Shown here piece after piece: positions 41,533 to 52,925 of a stretch of 64,000 nucleotides of DNA. Position numbers and translations under genes: made by a program. Source of the stretch: Haemaphysalis longicornis (taxonomy: Eukaryota; Arthropoda; Arachnida; Ixodida; Ixodidae); contig JABSTR010000974.1 in the NCBI GenBank assembly GCA_013339765.2, forward strand, positions 1 through 64,000, in the 5' to 3' direction. The notes under the pieces are model-generated. The model was not told where the DNA came from. It saw nothing but the letters and a program-made list of their open reading frames with translations, and did no database searches. Every line of letters begins with the position of its first letter. Positions within the stretch are counted from its first letter, which is position 1.

Positions 41533-43835
41533 GCACACGTGAGCGTGCGCCTCATGAGGAGCGCCCGGCGTCGTCCAGGCTTGCGCGTGGGCTTGCGCGA
41601 CGTCAAGAGCACAAAAATATCAAGAAAAATACCGAGAGCACGTGAGCGTGCGCCTCGTAAGGAATGTCCGGCGTCGTCCAGGCTTGCGCGTGGGCTTGCG
41701 CGACGTCAAGAGCACAAAAAATACCAAGAAAAAATACCCAGAGCACGTGAGCGTGCGCCTCGTAAGGAAAGTCCGGCGTCGTCCAGGCTTGCGCGTGGGC
41801 TTGCGCGACGTCAAAGCACAAAAAATACCAAGAAAAAATACCCAGAGCACGTGAGCGTGCGCCTCATGAGGAAGTCCGGCGTCGTCCAGGCTTGCGCGTG
41901 GGCTTGCGTGACGTCAAGAGCCCAAAAAATACCAAGAAAAAATATCGAGAGCACGTGAGCCCTGCGCCTCATGAGGAGCGCCCGGCGTTGTCCAGGCTTG
42001 CGCGTGGGCTTGCGCGACGTCAAGAGCACAAAAATATCAAGAAAAATACCGAGCGCACGTGAGCGCGCGCCTCGTAAGGAACGTCCGGCGTCGTCCAGGC
42101 TTGCGCGTGGGCTTGCGCGACGTCAAGAGCACAAAAAATACCAAGAAAAAAAACCGAGAGCACGTGAGCGTGCGCCTCGTAAGGAAAGTCCGGCGTCGTC
42201 CAGGCTTGCGCGTGGGCTTGCGCGACGTCAAGAGCACAAAAAATTCCAAGAAAAAATACTTCGAGCACGTGAGCGTGCGAATCGTGAGGAGCGTCCGGAG
42301 TCGTCCAGGCTTGCGCGACGTCAAGAGCACAAAAAATATCAAGAAAAATACCGAGAGCACGTGAGCGTGCGCCTCGTAAGGAAAGTCCGGCGTCGTCCAG
42401 GCTTGCGCGTGGGCTTGCGTGACGTCAAGAGCGCAAAAAATGCCAAGAAAAAATACCCAGAGCACGTGAGCGTGCGCCTCGTAAGGAGTGTCCGGCGTCG
42501 TCCAGGCTTGCGCAACGGCAAGAGCTCGCAAAAAATACCAAGAAAAATACCCAGAGCACGTGAGTGTGCGCCTCGTGAGGAGTGTCCGGCGTCGTCCAGG
42601 CTTGCGCGTGGGCTTGCGCGACGTCAAGAGCTCGAAAAAAGTACCAAGAGAAAATACCGAGATCACGTGAGCGTGCGCCTCATGAGGAGCGCCCGGCGTC
42701 GTCCAGGCTTTCGCGTGGGCTTGCGCGACGTCAAGAGCTCGAAAAAAGTACCAAGAGAAAATTCCGAGAGCACGTGAGCATGCGCCTCGTGAGGAGCGTC
42801 CGGCGTCGTCCAGGCTTGCGCGTGGGCTTGCGCGACGTCAAGAGCTTGAAAAAAGTACCAAGAGAAAATACCGAGAGCACGTGAGCGTCCGCCTCGTAAG
42901 GAAAGTCCGGCGTCGTCCAGGCTTGCGCGTGGGCTTGCGTGACGTCAAGAGCGCAAAAAATACCAAGAAAAAATACCCAGAGCACGTGAGCGTGCGCCTC
43001 GTAAGGAGTGTCCGGCGTCGTCCAGGCTTGCGCAACGGCAAGAGCTCGCAAAAAATACCAAGAAAAAATACCCAGAGCACGTGAGTGTGCGCCTCGTGAG
43101 GAGCGTCCGGCGTCGTCCAGGCTTGCGCGTGGGCTTGTGCGACGTCAAGAGCTCAAAAAATACCAAGAAAAATACCCAGAGCACGTGAGTGTGCGCCTCG
43201 TGAGGAGCATCCGGCGTCGTCCAGGCTTGCGCGTGGGCTTGCGCGACGTCAAGAGCTCCAAAAAAGTACCAAGAGAAAATACCGAGATCACGTGAGCGTG
43301 CGCCTCATTAGGAGCGCCCGGCGTCGTCCAGGCTTTCGCGTGGGCTTGCGCGACGGCAAGAGCTCGCAAAAAATACCAAGAGAAAATACCGAGAGCACGT
43401 GTGCATGCGCCTCGTGAGGAGCGTCCGGCGTCGTCCAGGCTTGCGCGTGGTCTTGCGCGACATCAAGAGCTCAAAAAATACCACGAACAAATACCGACAG
43501 CACGTGAGCGTGCGCCTCATGAAGAGCGTCCGGCGTCGTCCAGGCTTGCGCGTGGGCTAGCGCGACGTCAAGAGCTCAAAAAAATTAAGAAAAAATACCG
43601 AGAGCACGTGAGGTTGCGCCTCGTGAGGAGCGTCCGGTGTCGTCCAGGCTTGCGCGACGTCAAGAGCTCGAAACAAATACCACGAACAAATACCGAGAAC
43701 ACGTGAGCGTGCGCCTCATGAGGGGCGTCCGGCGGCATCCAGGCTTGCGCGTGGGTTTGCGCGACATCAAGAGCTCGCAAAAAAAATACAAAAAATACCG
43801 ATATAGCGCACGTGAGCGTGCGCCTCGTGAGGAAC
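41533..43835. repeat. Minisatellite of about 23 units, 92-109 bp each
   Basis: The unit start CACGTG recurs at 41536, 41639, 41744, 41848, 41952, 42056, 42161, 42266, 42358, 42463, 42557, 42664, 42771, 42878, 42983, 43078, 43182, 43289, 43396, 43501, 43605, 43700 and 43809. Most units contain CACGTG (E-box), CGTCGTCCAGGCTTGCGC, GACGTCAAGAGC and an A-rich AATACCAAGAAAAA part. Four units lack an 11-13 bp GTGGGCTTGCG-type block (92-95 bp), and others have an extra AAAAAAGTACCAAGAG variant (107 bp). Open frames in both directions are by-products of the periodicity. Confidence 0.95.
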
Positions 43836-45363
43836 TCTCGGCGCCGCCCCATTCAACCTTGGAGAACACTCTGCCCAGCGTTCGTGGCGCGATCTATTCC
43901 GTGAATTTCTAGTCGGCAGTTCACGTTCACTCGCACGTGAACTGGGGAGCACAGAACCGCTCGCGCTAGAGACGCCCAGTTCACGAAGCCGGTTGCCGCC
44001 AGTTCAAACCCGTGCTAACGCGGTCCACTTTGGGAGAGATGTGAAAGCCTGAGGACAAAATGATACGCGCCTTACAGTCATGGAGAACTTTCAGCAGTAA
44101 GTTCGGAAATACATGTGAGGTGTAACAGTCTGGTCTCGGACGAAGGGAGAGGGGCCGCCAGTTCTGCTGCTTCTCCGGCCTTGCAATTTTTTTCTGCAAG
44201 ATGCGGACGCATGCGCCGCACGGCGGGCACACTTATGGCGGTTTGTAGTGTACCAAGCGAAGAAATCGCCTGTTCAACGTTTATGTGCATACCGTCTATA
44301 CGTGTCAAACTGGAGCGTGAAAATTCAGAAGCCTCGATATTTACCCCCAGGACTATAGGACGACTTTGAGACAAATTACGGTTAACGGCATGCCTTGCCT
44401 GCATTCAGGGATGGAAAAGGCAGCTGGCAGATCAATAAAATGAAGACTGCCTAACGAGACCCCCCTTTAAACCCCACGCCCGCGTGACAAACAAACATTT
44501 ACCATCCCTTCGTAAAGAATGTTTAGAGAAGCGGGAAAACTTTATGATATCAAAACTGCGTCAAAAGTGCATCGAAACCTCCACTTGAATTAAGTCAAAC
44601 CTCTGCCTAATGTCCGCCCAATAGATCGTCAATCCTTGAAAGACCCAAATCGCAAACGAAGAACGATCGCATGCAACGATTTTCCGCGCACTAAGTAAAC
44701 GCATCTACTAACGATCTAAATATGTAAGGATAAGTGGTTTATGAGATAAACACATACTATTCTGCTCCTTCTTCGCGATGAACCCATGTATTGTGTTGTC
44801 TAGAAGAGTTGCTTTTCGCGACTTTGAAGGGACCACTTTGACGCAATGGAAGCCCGTTTTCACGCGCGCGCCGTTTGTCCAGAGATCTTATCGGAGTGTT
44901 TTAGTCGACGAAGCGGTCTATGGGGAAAGGCATTACTTTTTTGACAAGACGTCAGCCGCCGCACTACTGGCGTATTCGGTTGCGCGTCTACGAGCGCTCT
45001 GGATTGCTCTGAAAAGCGGCTGCGCCTTCGGTTGGTAGAATTCGAGCGCTCGTACTACCTTCGGTTGGTTCTTTCGGAGCGCTTGCGACCGCTCTGACTT
45101 CGAAGTGAGAGCGTGGCGCGATCTGGCAGGAAGTACGGGTCACGTGAACCAAAACGCCGCGGTTTATCCACGGCGGCTTCCCGCGCTGGCTGCACGGTGG
45201 CGCTACAGAACTGCTCCGAGATATCCGATGCATTCGGTTGGTACGCTGCCTCTCGCGATCTGATTGCGAGCCGCCTTGGCATCTGGCGACTCCGAGCCAG
45301 AGGACCGGAGCGGCCAACCGAATACGCCATAAGAATGATTTCGCTTAAAAAAACAGAGATCCA
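43836..45363. other. Unassigned, with a diverged repeat
   Basis: 44498-44760 resembles 15260-15370. The 108-codon minus-strand frame at 44078-44404 (LGVNIEASEFSRSSLTRIDG) looks protein-like but is not recognised. Other frames around 44778-45330 are arginine-rich and unconvincing. Confidence 0.35.
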
Positions 45364-45604
45364 TTGATTGCTGATAGGGTTTAACGCGCCGACGCAACGA
45401 AGGCGGTGCGGCGCACCGTATTGGAGGGCTCCGGATTAATTTTGACCACCTGGGCACCTTTAACCTTCACCGAAATCTCGTACACGTGGGCGTTTTTTCT
45501 TTTCGCCTCCATCAAAAAAGCGGCCGCCGCTGCCGGGAATCGAACCCGCGACCTCGTGCTCAGCAGCGCAACACGTACCTTAGCCACTGAGCCACCCCGG
45601 CGTG
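45364..45604 (-). mobile_element. Ruka-like SINE, full length
   Basis: On the minus strand: TGGCTCAGTGGC (box A), then GGTTCGATTCC at 45535-45545 (box B), CGTGTACGAGATTTCGGTGA, AATTAATCCGGAGCCCTCCA and GCGCGTTAAACCC. It ends in a short CAATCAATGG tail. A GCCGCTTTTTT stretch replaces part of the head-body junction. Confidence 0.9.
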
Positions 45605-46424
45605 TCCCTACACCTGTGCCGGGCGCACTGGTCTGCCCCATCACCGAATACAATAACACCATCGTGATCCACACTTAAAGGACACTGAAGTGAATTTGTC
45701 AAGCTCCCGTTTTCGCTTGCACTGCGTAGACTGGCTCAAATTAGCACAGTTTTCATCGTTTATCCGGTTGACAAATCGGTAATTATTTTACAGAGCGCGA
45801 AAGAAGAAAAACTACCATGCGCGGTTTGCGGCGGCCGCACCAACTAAGGCTGTGACGTTGGGAGGAGGGGGCACCGTGATTGGACGATGCCCAAGGGTAG
45901 CAATCAAACAAGTTTCGGTTTCGGTTTCGGTTTCGGTTCTGTAAAACACAACCAATGGCGTTGTTGGATGGGCATTCTCAATATCTCAGTAATTATCGTG
46001 CCGCGCTTCTGCCATGTTGTCAGCTGTAAAATGCATAAGATAAGCCTCCCAGGAATCGTAGCATTCACTACCCGAGGCCTACGCAGTGCATGAACGCCCT
46101 CCGCGTCCCCGAAGACGCTCAAATGCCATGCGTTTTTCCCCTATATTTGGAGCTTGCCTCACTCATGCCTGTATCGTAAAAAGCGTGTTCGCACCAGGCC
46201 AAGGGTCTGTTGATTCTGGCCTGTGCCCACTGCCCGCAAGCAGTCGGTGCTTATGGCAACAGCACGCCAACGAGAACTCGCTAGCGCGCCAGTGCCAGCC
46301 TGCGCGCGTTCTGTGAACGAGTTCGTGGAGCAATGAACGTTGTGGCCCACAAAAAGGTGAACTCAGAATAGAAAACATCGGTGGAAAACGAAAAAAGTTA
46401 ACTTGAAAAAAAAAGCATATACCC
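45605..46424. other. Unassigned sequence
   Basis: Starts with CTTAAAGGACACTGAAGTGA (45674 on), an end motif related to the TTAAAGGGACACTAAAGG family; CTTCAGTGTCCCTATAAA at 51594-51611 is an inverse match. A (TTCGG)n run occurs at 45913-45936. No gene. Confidence 0.4.
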
Positions 46425-46480
46425 GCGGGGATTCGAACTTGGGACTTGCAAAACACGTACTACAATGATATACAATCCAA
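46425..46480 (-). ncRNA. tRNA-like fragment
   Basis: On the minus strand AAGTTCGAATCCCCGCGGGT carries a box-B-like GTTCGAATCC. The rest of the cloverleaf is poor. Probably a SINE or tRNA pseudogene; it lies just upstream of LINE-B. Confidence 0.35.
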
Positions 46481-46486
46481 CAATTG

Positions 46487-46750
46487 GGGATTTGCGGCCA
46501 CAACGTACAGCTGCTAAGTTGTCGTTTTTTGTTCAATAGATTCCGGTATCGGCTCTACGGCGACGTTTCAACTGCGTGGGCCGCATCGCACCTCATCCGC
46601 TTGCTGCCTCGTGCCGCGAAGAGAGGGTGCGCGGACCTGACGTCACAAGTTCGGCGCCACCGGAGCCTACTTAAGGCATCATCGCTGCTGTCAAGACGGG
46701 ATTTGCGGCCACAACGTACAGCTGCTAAGTTGTCGTTTTTTGTTCAATAG
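46487..46750 (+). repeat. 53-bp direct repeats in the LINE-B 5' region
   Basis: GGGATTTGCGGCCACAACGT (46487-46539) recurs at 46698-46750, the full 53 nt matching, ending TTTTTTGTTCAATAG. The 211-bp spacing contains GC-rich sequence with GACGTCA. Repeated 5' monomers are seen in LINE promoters. Confidence 0.8.
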
Positions 46751-46844
46751 GAGGCATAGTTTTTAGCACTGTGTTCGGCTCTGCTTATTTCTTGTGGCTG
46801 CTGATCCCAATTTCGTTTATTTTGAACGATGTTCTCAGGACTAA

Positions 46845-47726
46845 ATGGGTGTAGACGTGTGTACATACCGAGCGCGCATCGGCTCGTTTCTAGCATGCCG
46901 TGTACTCGTGCATGGTGGTACCGAACGTTTTGTCGCCAGTGCCGGCCTTGTTCGCGGTCTGTGCCCTAGGGTCACCTCGGTGCTTTCCGCGTGCCTCGTG
47001 CTTCTTCTGCTATGTGCAGGAGATGTAGAGTCTAACCCTGGTCCTAAGATTGAAGACGTTCTTGTGCTTCTGAGAGAGTGTCACGCCGAAACTCGGCCAC
47101 TTTGGCGACACTTGAAGTTACTAACATCATGCTAAAGTCAACTCGATCGAAAAAGCAATCAGTAGTGTTCCCCAGTATCATGGCCAGTTACTGCTGTCAA
47201 TATTCTGTTCAGCAGGTCAAACAAACCGTAGCAAAAACTAACGACGACCTAGCCGAGGTTGTTGATGATATGAACAACAGGATGCGACAGACAACTTAAT
47301 CGTGAAGGGTTTAGACGAAGTAGAACGCGAGGGCTATAAGGAATCGGAAGAGATCGTGCGAGAGTTCTTCTCTACTCACCTCCAGCTCGAGGTCGGTGAC
47401 ATTGAACGCGCTCACCGAATAGGCCAGGTCGACCAGACTCCCAGCGTCCTATCATAGTCAAATTTTTGAACTTTAAGGCTAAATCTGAAGTTTTACTTAA
47501 TGCGCCGAAACTCAAAAACCTCGAATGGCCCAAGGTTTGGCTGGAAGAGGATTTTTCGCCTAAAATTCAGTTAGCACGCAAAAAGCTACGTGATTTCGTG
47601 AAGTCAACCCGCACGGAAAATGAGAAATATAATATTCGCTTCAATAGCCTCCACTTTCGTGACAGTGTCTTTCGGTACAACCCTACTTCAGATTCTGTCA
47701 TCAAAGTATTCCCCACTGCACAATGA
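46845..47726 (+). pseudogene. LINE-B ORF1 with a 2A-like peptide
   Basis: The start frame (46845-47135) encodes a 59-residue leader ending LVLLLLCAGDVESNPGP. The 2A motif is at 47022-47045. After a shift near 47100 a coiled-coil-like stretch appears (VKQTVAKTNDDLAEVVDDMN). At 47330-47440 another frame gives REFFSTHLQLEVGDIERAHR, and at 47466-47720 KSEVLLNAPKLKNLEW through LARKKLRDFVKSTR. IERAHR is shared with LINE-A ORF1. It would be an RNA-binding chaperone, with 2A splitting off the hydrophobic leader. At least three frame breaks. Confidence 0.8.
47022..47045 (+). other. 2A-like motif, coding DVESNPGP
   Basis: Matches the consensus D-V-E-x-N-P-G-P, preceded by LLLLCAG. The local frame is open from the Met at 46845 to beyond the motif. 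Confidence 0.85.
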
Positions 47727-50555
47727 CATTCCGATTCAATTCCTTCTCCAGTAGCCGTATCAGAAAAACTTCGATAATACTAGCAAATTTCCGCAGCCTG
47801 CTCCCTAAAATAGATTTTTTGAAAACCTACATGCATACTTGCTCATCGGACATAATCATTGGAACAGAAACCTGGCTTTCTGATGCCATCACAGAAAGTG
47901 AATTAAGATTTCCTCGCCCGTTTGTTGTTTTCCGCAAAGATAGAACTGCCTCTGGGAAGGAGGTTTTATTGTCGTAATCAAACAGGACTACCAGCCATCA
48001 CTAATAACAATCGACTCCCCTCTCGAACTAGTCTGGATTTCTGCCACCATTGGATCTATCAAATGTGTTATTGGGGCATGTTACCGCCCCCCGGATTGTC
48101 AGAATGACTTTGCTGAACTCCTAAATGAAACGCTTGAGGAAGTGTCTGCCAAGTTCTCGAATCGTATTATAATTTTAGCTGGTGATTTTTAAATACCCCG
48201 ATATTGAGTGGTCGAACTTGCATCTTAACAACCCTTACAACCGTGCAGAATATCTCCGTTTTCTTCATTTCACTCAAATTCACAACCTCAGTCAGCTTGT
48301 GCAAGAGCCCACCGTGGAAACCACATCTTAGATTTAATTTTAACAAACCACCCCATCAACGCCTGCGTTCGTGTTTTGGAAGATATTAGTGACCATAAAC
48401 TCGTTCATTGCTTGCTATCGCTGCCACGTTCAGATAAAACTATAAAAGAAAACGCTTGCGGAACTACGAGTGCGCAGACGTCGATAAAATGAACAGCATG
48501 CTTGCGGATTTCACCCTTCACTTTCACAGAAACTTGGAGAATAGATCTACTAACCAAAACTGGTGCTTGTTCCGCAGCAAACTAAAAGAAATAGAAAATG
48601 CTTGTATTCCCACACTGACCGTTAAAACACAAAGCAATGATCCTTGGTTTACACGGGATGTTAAGCTACGCTTAAATAAGAAAAAAGAGCATACAGGAAG
48701 GCTTCGCGAACCAATGCAGTTGCTGACTGGCTACAGTACAAACATCTCGCTAAACTGGCACAGACGGCGGTTGTTGAGGCCAAGGATAAATACTTTAACT
48801 CAACTTTACCTACTCTATTAAAAACCGATCCAAAGAAGTTCTGGCGCACGGTAAACCCTAAGCAAACTAACTCATTCCCTGCATTAAAAAGTGCTGATGG
48901 CAGCGCACTTTCACTCAGTGAGGGCGCTGAGACTCTAAATAACCACTTTAGTGAAGTATTTACTGAAGAACTACCAATAAATGAGTCATTAAACCTTGCT
49001 GAAATAGCAATAAGTCATCCATTTCCTGAAATAGCCATCACCGCAAATGGTGTAGCCTGCGCTATCAATCGCCTTTCCCCTAGCACCAGCCTGGACCCGA
49101 TGGCATCACTACCAAACTACTGAAACTCACAAAGGATAAATCATCTTTTCTTCTAGCTCTAATTTTTCAGCAATCACTTGACTCAGGATGTATCCCAGAC
49201 GACTGGAGAATAGCAGAAGTAACTTCAATTTTCAAATCAGGTGATAGCTCTAGTCCTTGTAATTACAGGCCAATTTCTATTACATCAGTTTGTTGTAAGA
49301 TATTAGAACACATATGTATTCCCAAATAATGACCCACTTGAACCTAAATAATCTTCTCCTGGAAACGCAGCATGGTTTCAGGCGCAATAAATCCCCGCCA
49401 GACACAACTATTTGAACTAATTTAAATGATCTCCACACCCTTTTCATTCTTCTTCTTACATCGATGCCATTTTTATAGATATGTCTAAAGCTTTTGACCG
49501 CGTGCCCCATAAGCGATTACTGCTTAAAATTCGCAATATCCAGTTGGACCTAAACACTACTCGTTGGATTGAGGCATTCCTAAATAACCGCACTCAGTCA
49601 GTAAAAATAAATAATTTTTATCTAAAAGCGTGCGCGTTAAATCTGGGGTACCACAAGGCTCTGTTTTGGGCCCCCTTTCTGTTCCTAATATATATAAACG
49701 ATATAGCTAACAACATAGACTCCAACATACGCCTTTTCGCTGACGACTGTGTGGTTTACAGAACAATAGTTAATCTGGATGATGTTGTTACTTTACAATC
49801 TGATCTAACAAAGTTAACAAATAGGTGTCGTACATGGCAAATGGAAATTAATACGGATAAGACAAAATATGTAAAATTTTCTACAAGTACTGATTTAATC
49901 CCCTAATAGTTACACAATTAATCATACGCAAGTTGAACCAGTTTCGTCATTTAAATATTTAGGAGTTATTCTTAATGCAAACCTGACTTGGAACTCTCAC
50001 GTCGAATTTATCGTTACCAAAGCGCTGAAAAAACTTGGCCTCCTAAAGCATCGATTACGGCAGGCTAACTCTGACACCAGGCTTCACGCTTATCTTTCGC
50101 TAATTAGACCTTCATTAGAGTATGCGTCAATAATATGGCACCCCCACCATCTTTTTCTTACAAACTTACTAGAATCCGTTCAAAATAAAGCTGCAAGGTT
50201 CATTTTATCATCATACTCCCGACAGCAAAGTGTATCTTTCATGAAAAAAACCCTTGCCCTTCCACCGCTTGCCACGCGCAGAAAATTTTCCAGGCTGTCA
50301 TACTTCCACTCTCTGTATCACAGCGCCCACCCGTTTGCACGCACTCACATTCGTCCAGCCCCGCACGTTTCATCTCGCCTTGATCATGCGCATAAAGTCC
50401 ACCCTATATTCGCCAGAACAAACGCTTATCAAAATTCCCCGCTTCTACTCAGCATCGCCGAATGGAATTCATTGCCATCCCACATAGCCATCTTGACGCA
50501 GACTTCATCGTTTCAATCTGCACTCTTAGCCTTCCTTGAAAATGAATATTTATGA
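47723..50555 (+). pseudogene. LINE-B ORF2: APE and reverse transcriptase, frameshifted
   Basis: APE: LANFRSLLPKIDFL, IIIGTETWLS (Glu), ELVWISATIGSIKCVIGACY then RPPD, IIILAGDF (Asp, then a stop). Linker: SNDPWFTRDVKLRLNKKK. RT: NHFSEVF, INRLSPSTSLDP, DMSKAFDRVPHKRLL (first Asp, about 49480), a SGVPQGSVLGP block broken by shifts at 49640-49675, LIYINDI, IRLFADDCVVY (FADD, about 49730-49760), TDKTKYVKF. It then continues ICR...LEYASIIWHPH and ends SFQSALLAFLENEYL at 50555. At least six frame breaks. No RNase H follows, as is typical of CR1/L2 elements. Confidence 0.85.
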
Positions 50556-50755
50556 TGTTTTTTTACGGCTTCACATCTGTATTTCCGCTGTAGGGCGCTT
50601 CTTGTGCCTAAAATGTTTTTTTTAGTGTAGTAGTTCCTATTCTCATGTGGTTGATTTATTGAACTGTGTTGCCAAGAACTGATTTTATCTGTGTATAATT
50701 TAGTCCCCCCCTATGTAATGCCCACGGGCCCTTAGGGTATGTATATATGTATGAT
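50556..50755 (+). other. LINE-B 3' UTR
   Basis: About 200 bp ending TATGTAATGCCCACGGGCCC then TTAGGGTATGTATATATG. The same motif order (TGTAATGCC...GGCC..T.AGGGTA, then a simple tail) is seen at 5085-5215 and 63066-63117. Confidence 0.65.
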
Positions 50756-52299
50756 GTACCTACCGCTCCAAACAACTCGGCCACGGGCGAGCGCTGACGA
50801 CCTTGGAAATATAAGGTATATAATATATAACCAGTTTACACTTTTATTTAGTTTTACAATTCCAAGCAGCTTAGGTGACTATTTGTTGTTTTGCGCTCGT
50901 GCAGTAAGCATCCCCCCAAGTTTCCACAATATCTCACGTCTAGCAATTGCATTTCTTAGACGGAAAAGCGTTCGCAGATGCGTAGTCGTGCTGCTGGCCG
51001 CTGTGCTTGTTCCCCCAGCGCAAAAAAGTGCTTCCCGCACCCTAGTTTTAAGCTGTACGGTAAAAATATCAGTTTATTTTATTTCCTTAGTACCTATATT
51101 GACTTCGCTGACTCTTCTCCCGCCTTCAAGAGGCCTTATATTTTCCTACTGGCGTACCAGTCAGCGAAGCGTTGCATGTGCGCTTGTGCAGCGCTTGTGT
51201 GAAGCGACCTTGACTTGGAGCTATATACAGTGTACAAACTAACCAAGTAAAGAAAGGCACATTCTTCCATTCCCAAACGTGTCCTGGCTTCGTTTGAACC
51301 GAGCGAACGAATTGCGACGACCCGTCGGCGGCCGGCGGGCGACACTGGGCCGACTGACTCTGTCTGAAGGCCGGGGAGCCGTGCAGTAGCGCAGCCAATT
51401 GCGAGTTCGGCTCCTCGCGACGTCACACGAAAACGCCGCAGAAAATGGGCGAGCGTAAAGAGAGGAGGACAGCATTTTTGAATTAATTTTTCTACTAAAT
51501 AAAATCGCGTAAACGCGCCCAGAGTGGTCGAAACATGGCCTGGGGACTCCGGACTACAATTTGCGCTAGTAATTCCGCAATGTTTACATATCACTTCAGT
51601 GTCCCTATAAATGTGGAGCTTAACGTTGCTCCAATTTTTCGCTCTTACGCCATGCAATTACCAAAGTCATAACCTTAAATTACTCAGTGTTTGAAGCTGT
51701 TGTACGACAACTGTCCTACCAGACATGTGGCCCATTGAACGTCTGGGTACCTGAAAGCTCATACCCGCGAGGAATCTTCTGAACAAGCGTCCTCTGTTTT
51801 TTTTCTTAATTCGCCCCCTCCCCTCCCTTTTTTTCGCGAAGCTACTGCCCCCATAGATAAGTCGTACTTGTGATGAAAAATCAACTGAGATTGCGCAGAG
51901 TTAAAATTAATCTAATACCGTTAGAGCTGTATCGGAGGGAAACGTAAATAACAAATACGCTTCCTCTGAATATAAGGCGTGCTGCATTGGAGAAATAAAG
52001 AGCGCTCAGCTGGGGCTTTCTCCTCTCTTCTAGTGAAGTGGTTGTTCCCGCAAGGCCATGAAAAATTGTAGCGGATTGCAACTACGATTGCCTACGTTGC
52101 CCGTTACCGCACCTCAAAGTGGAGAACACAAGCGGAAACCCTCTTTTCTCTATGGTTGACTGCTGGCGCCTTCGCACGCTATGAGAAACCCGTCTTCGTG
52201 CGAGGTGGAGAAAATTGCGGTTCCGCCAGGCTGCATAAAATTCATCGATTTTTGTTGCCCTGGTCACAGATGCGCGAAAGCCTCAAAACAATACGGGGC
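50756..52299. other. Unassigned sequence
   Basis: The 173-codon minus-strand frame (51136-51657) and the 167-codon plus-strand frame (50739-51242) overlap, and neither is recognised. CTTCAGTGTCCCTATAAA near 51600 is an end motif related to the one at 45674. 51280-51440 is CpG-rich. Confidence 0.35.
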
Positions 52300-52378
52300 G
52301 CCAGTGTTTGGTGAGCGCCCGCCGGTCCCGGAGGGACGCCCTGACGTCTGCTCCAAAGCGCAGGACAACCACCCCCAT

Positions 52379-52393
52379 CCGGAAGTGACGTCA
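52379..52393 (+). promoter_or_regulatory. ETS-CRE composite site
   Basis: CCGGAAGT and TGACGTCA overlap by one base. This composite is characteristic of housekeeping promoters. Confidence 0.5.
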
Positions 52394-52831
52394 CCGCTGC
52401 TCCTTCGCTTCTGCTTCCGGCGGAGCCCTGGCGCCACCTGCAGCGCTCGATGGGAAAGTAGGCCGCTCGCGCCGGCGTTCCCGCGCCAATCTGGCTCGGA
52501 CCCCGCGTCTGGCGAACGGTGTCGGGCGCGTGCGAGTTTTTAGTTTTCTTTTTAAGTTCCGTTTAACTCCCGAAGCGCCTTCCGGGGCAGTTCTCTCGCG
52601 GACCTAGAGTTTCGTTCGTTTTGCCTTAGTACGGCCTCGCGTGTTCAGTGACATTATGTAGCGTTACGGCGTTACGTTCTGCACTTCTGCGATTGTGTTC
52701 GTAGCGGGACTTTCGACGGTAACGCTCATTCAGGTGTTTTCCTAGGAGCTGACTTTTGCGTTCTTAGAGGAAAGTTGTAGTGCCGAAGTGACTGCGCATC
52801 CGATGTCGCTTCCATTTGATCTTTGTTGCAG

Positions 52832-52925
52832 GCCGCATTTCCGAGATGACCGTGCTACGGCAGCCGACGACATCACACCACGACGACAAAGCACCCGTGT
52901 TTAGTCCATCGTTTTTCGTCTGCAT
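52832..52925 (+). other. Possible small coding exon
   Basis: Preceded by TTTGATCTTTGTTGCAG (acceptor-like) and followed by GTAAGC (donor-like). An ATG at 52846 opens MTVLRQPTTSHHDDKAPVFS and six further codons to the donor. If unspliced, a TAA stop comes at once (overlapping the donor), giving only 27 codons, so it could equally be a short upstream ORF. The product is not recognised. Confidence 0.3.

Larger units (their letters stand above)
46487..50755 (+). mobile_element. CR1/L2-like LINE with a 2A motif ('LINE-B'), near full length, decayed
   Basis: Contains repeated 5' sequence, ORF1 with DVESNPGP, ORF2 with APE and RT, and a 3' end (about 50715-50755) like the fragments at 5085 and 63066. 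Frame changes in both ORFs make it non-functional. Compared with LINE-A the order of domains is identical but the 3' ends differ. Confidence 0.85.

Noticed and set aside
41971..42777. 268-codon Arg-rich open frame (and a 209-codon frame on the other strand)
   Set aside because: Both lie inside the 105-bp minisatellite and exist in both directions because the unit has few stops. The translations simply repeat the unit.
44078..44404. 108-codon minus-strand frame with protein-like composition
   Set aside because: Could not be linked to any family or exon structure; not called as a gene.
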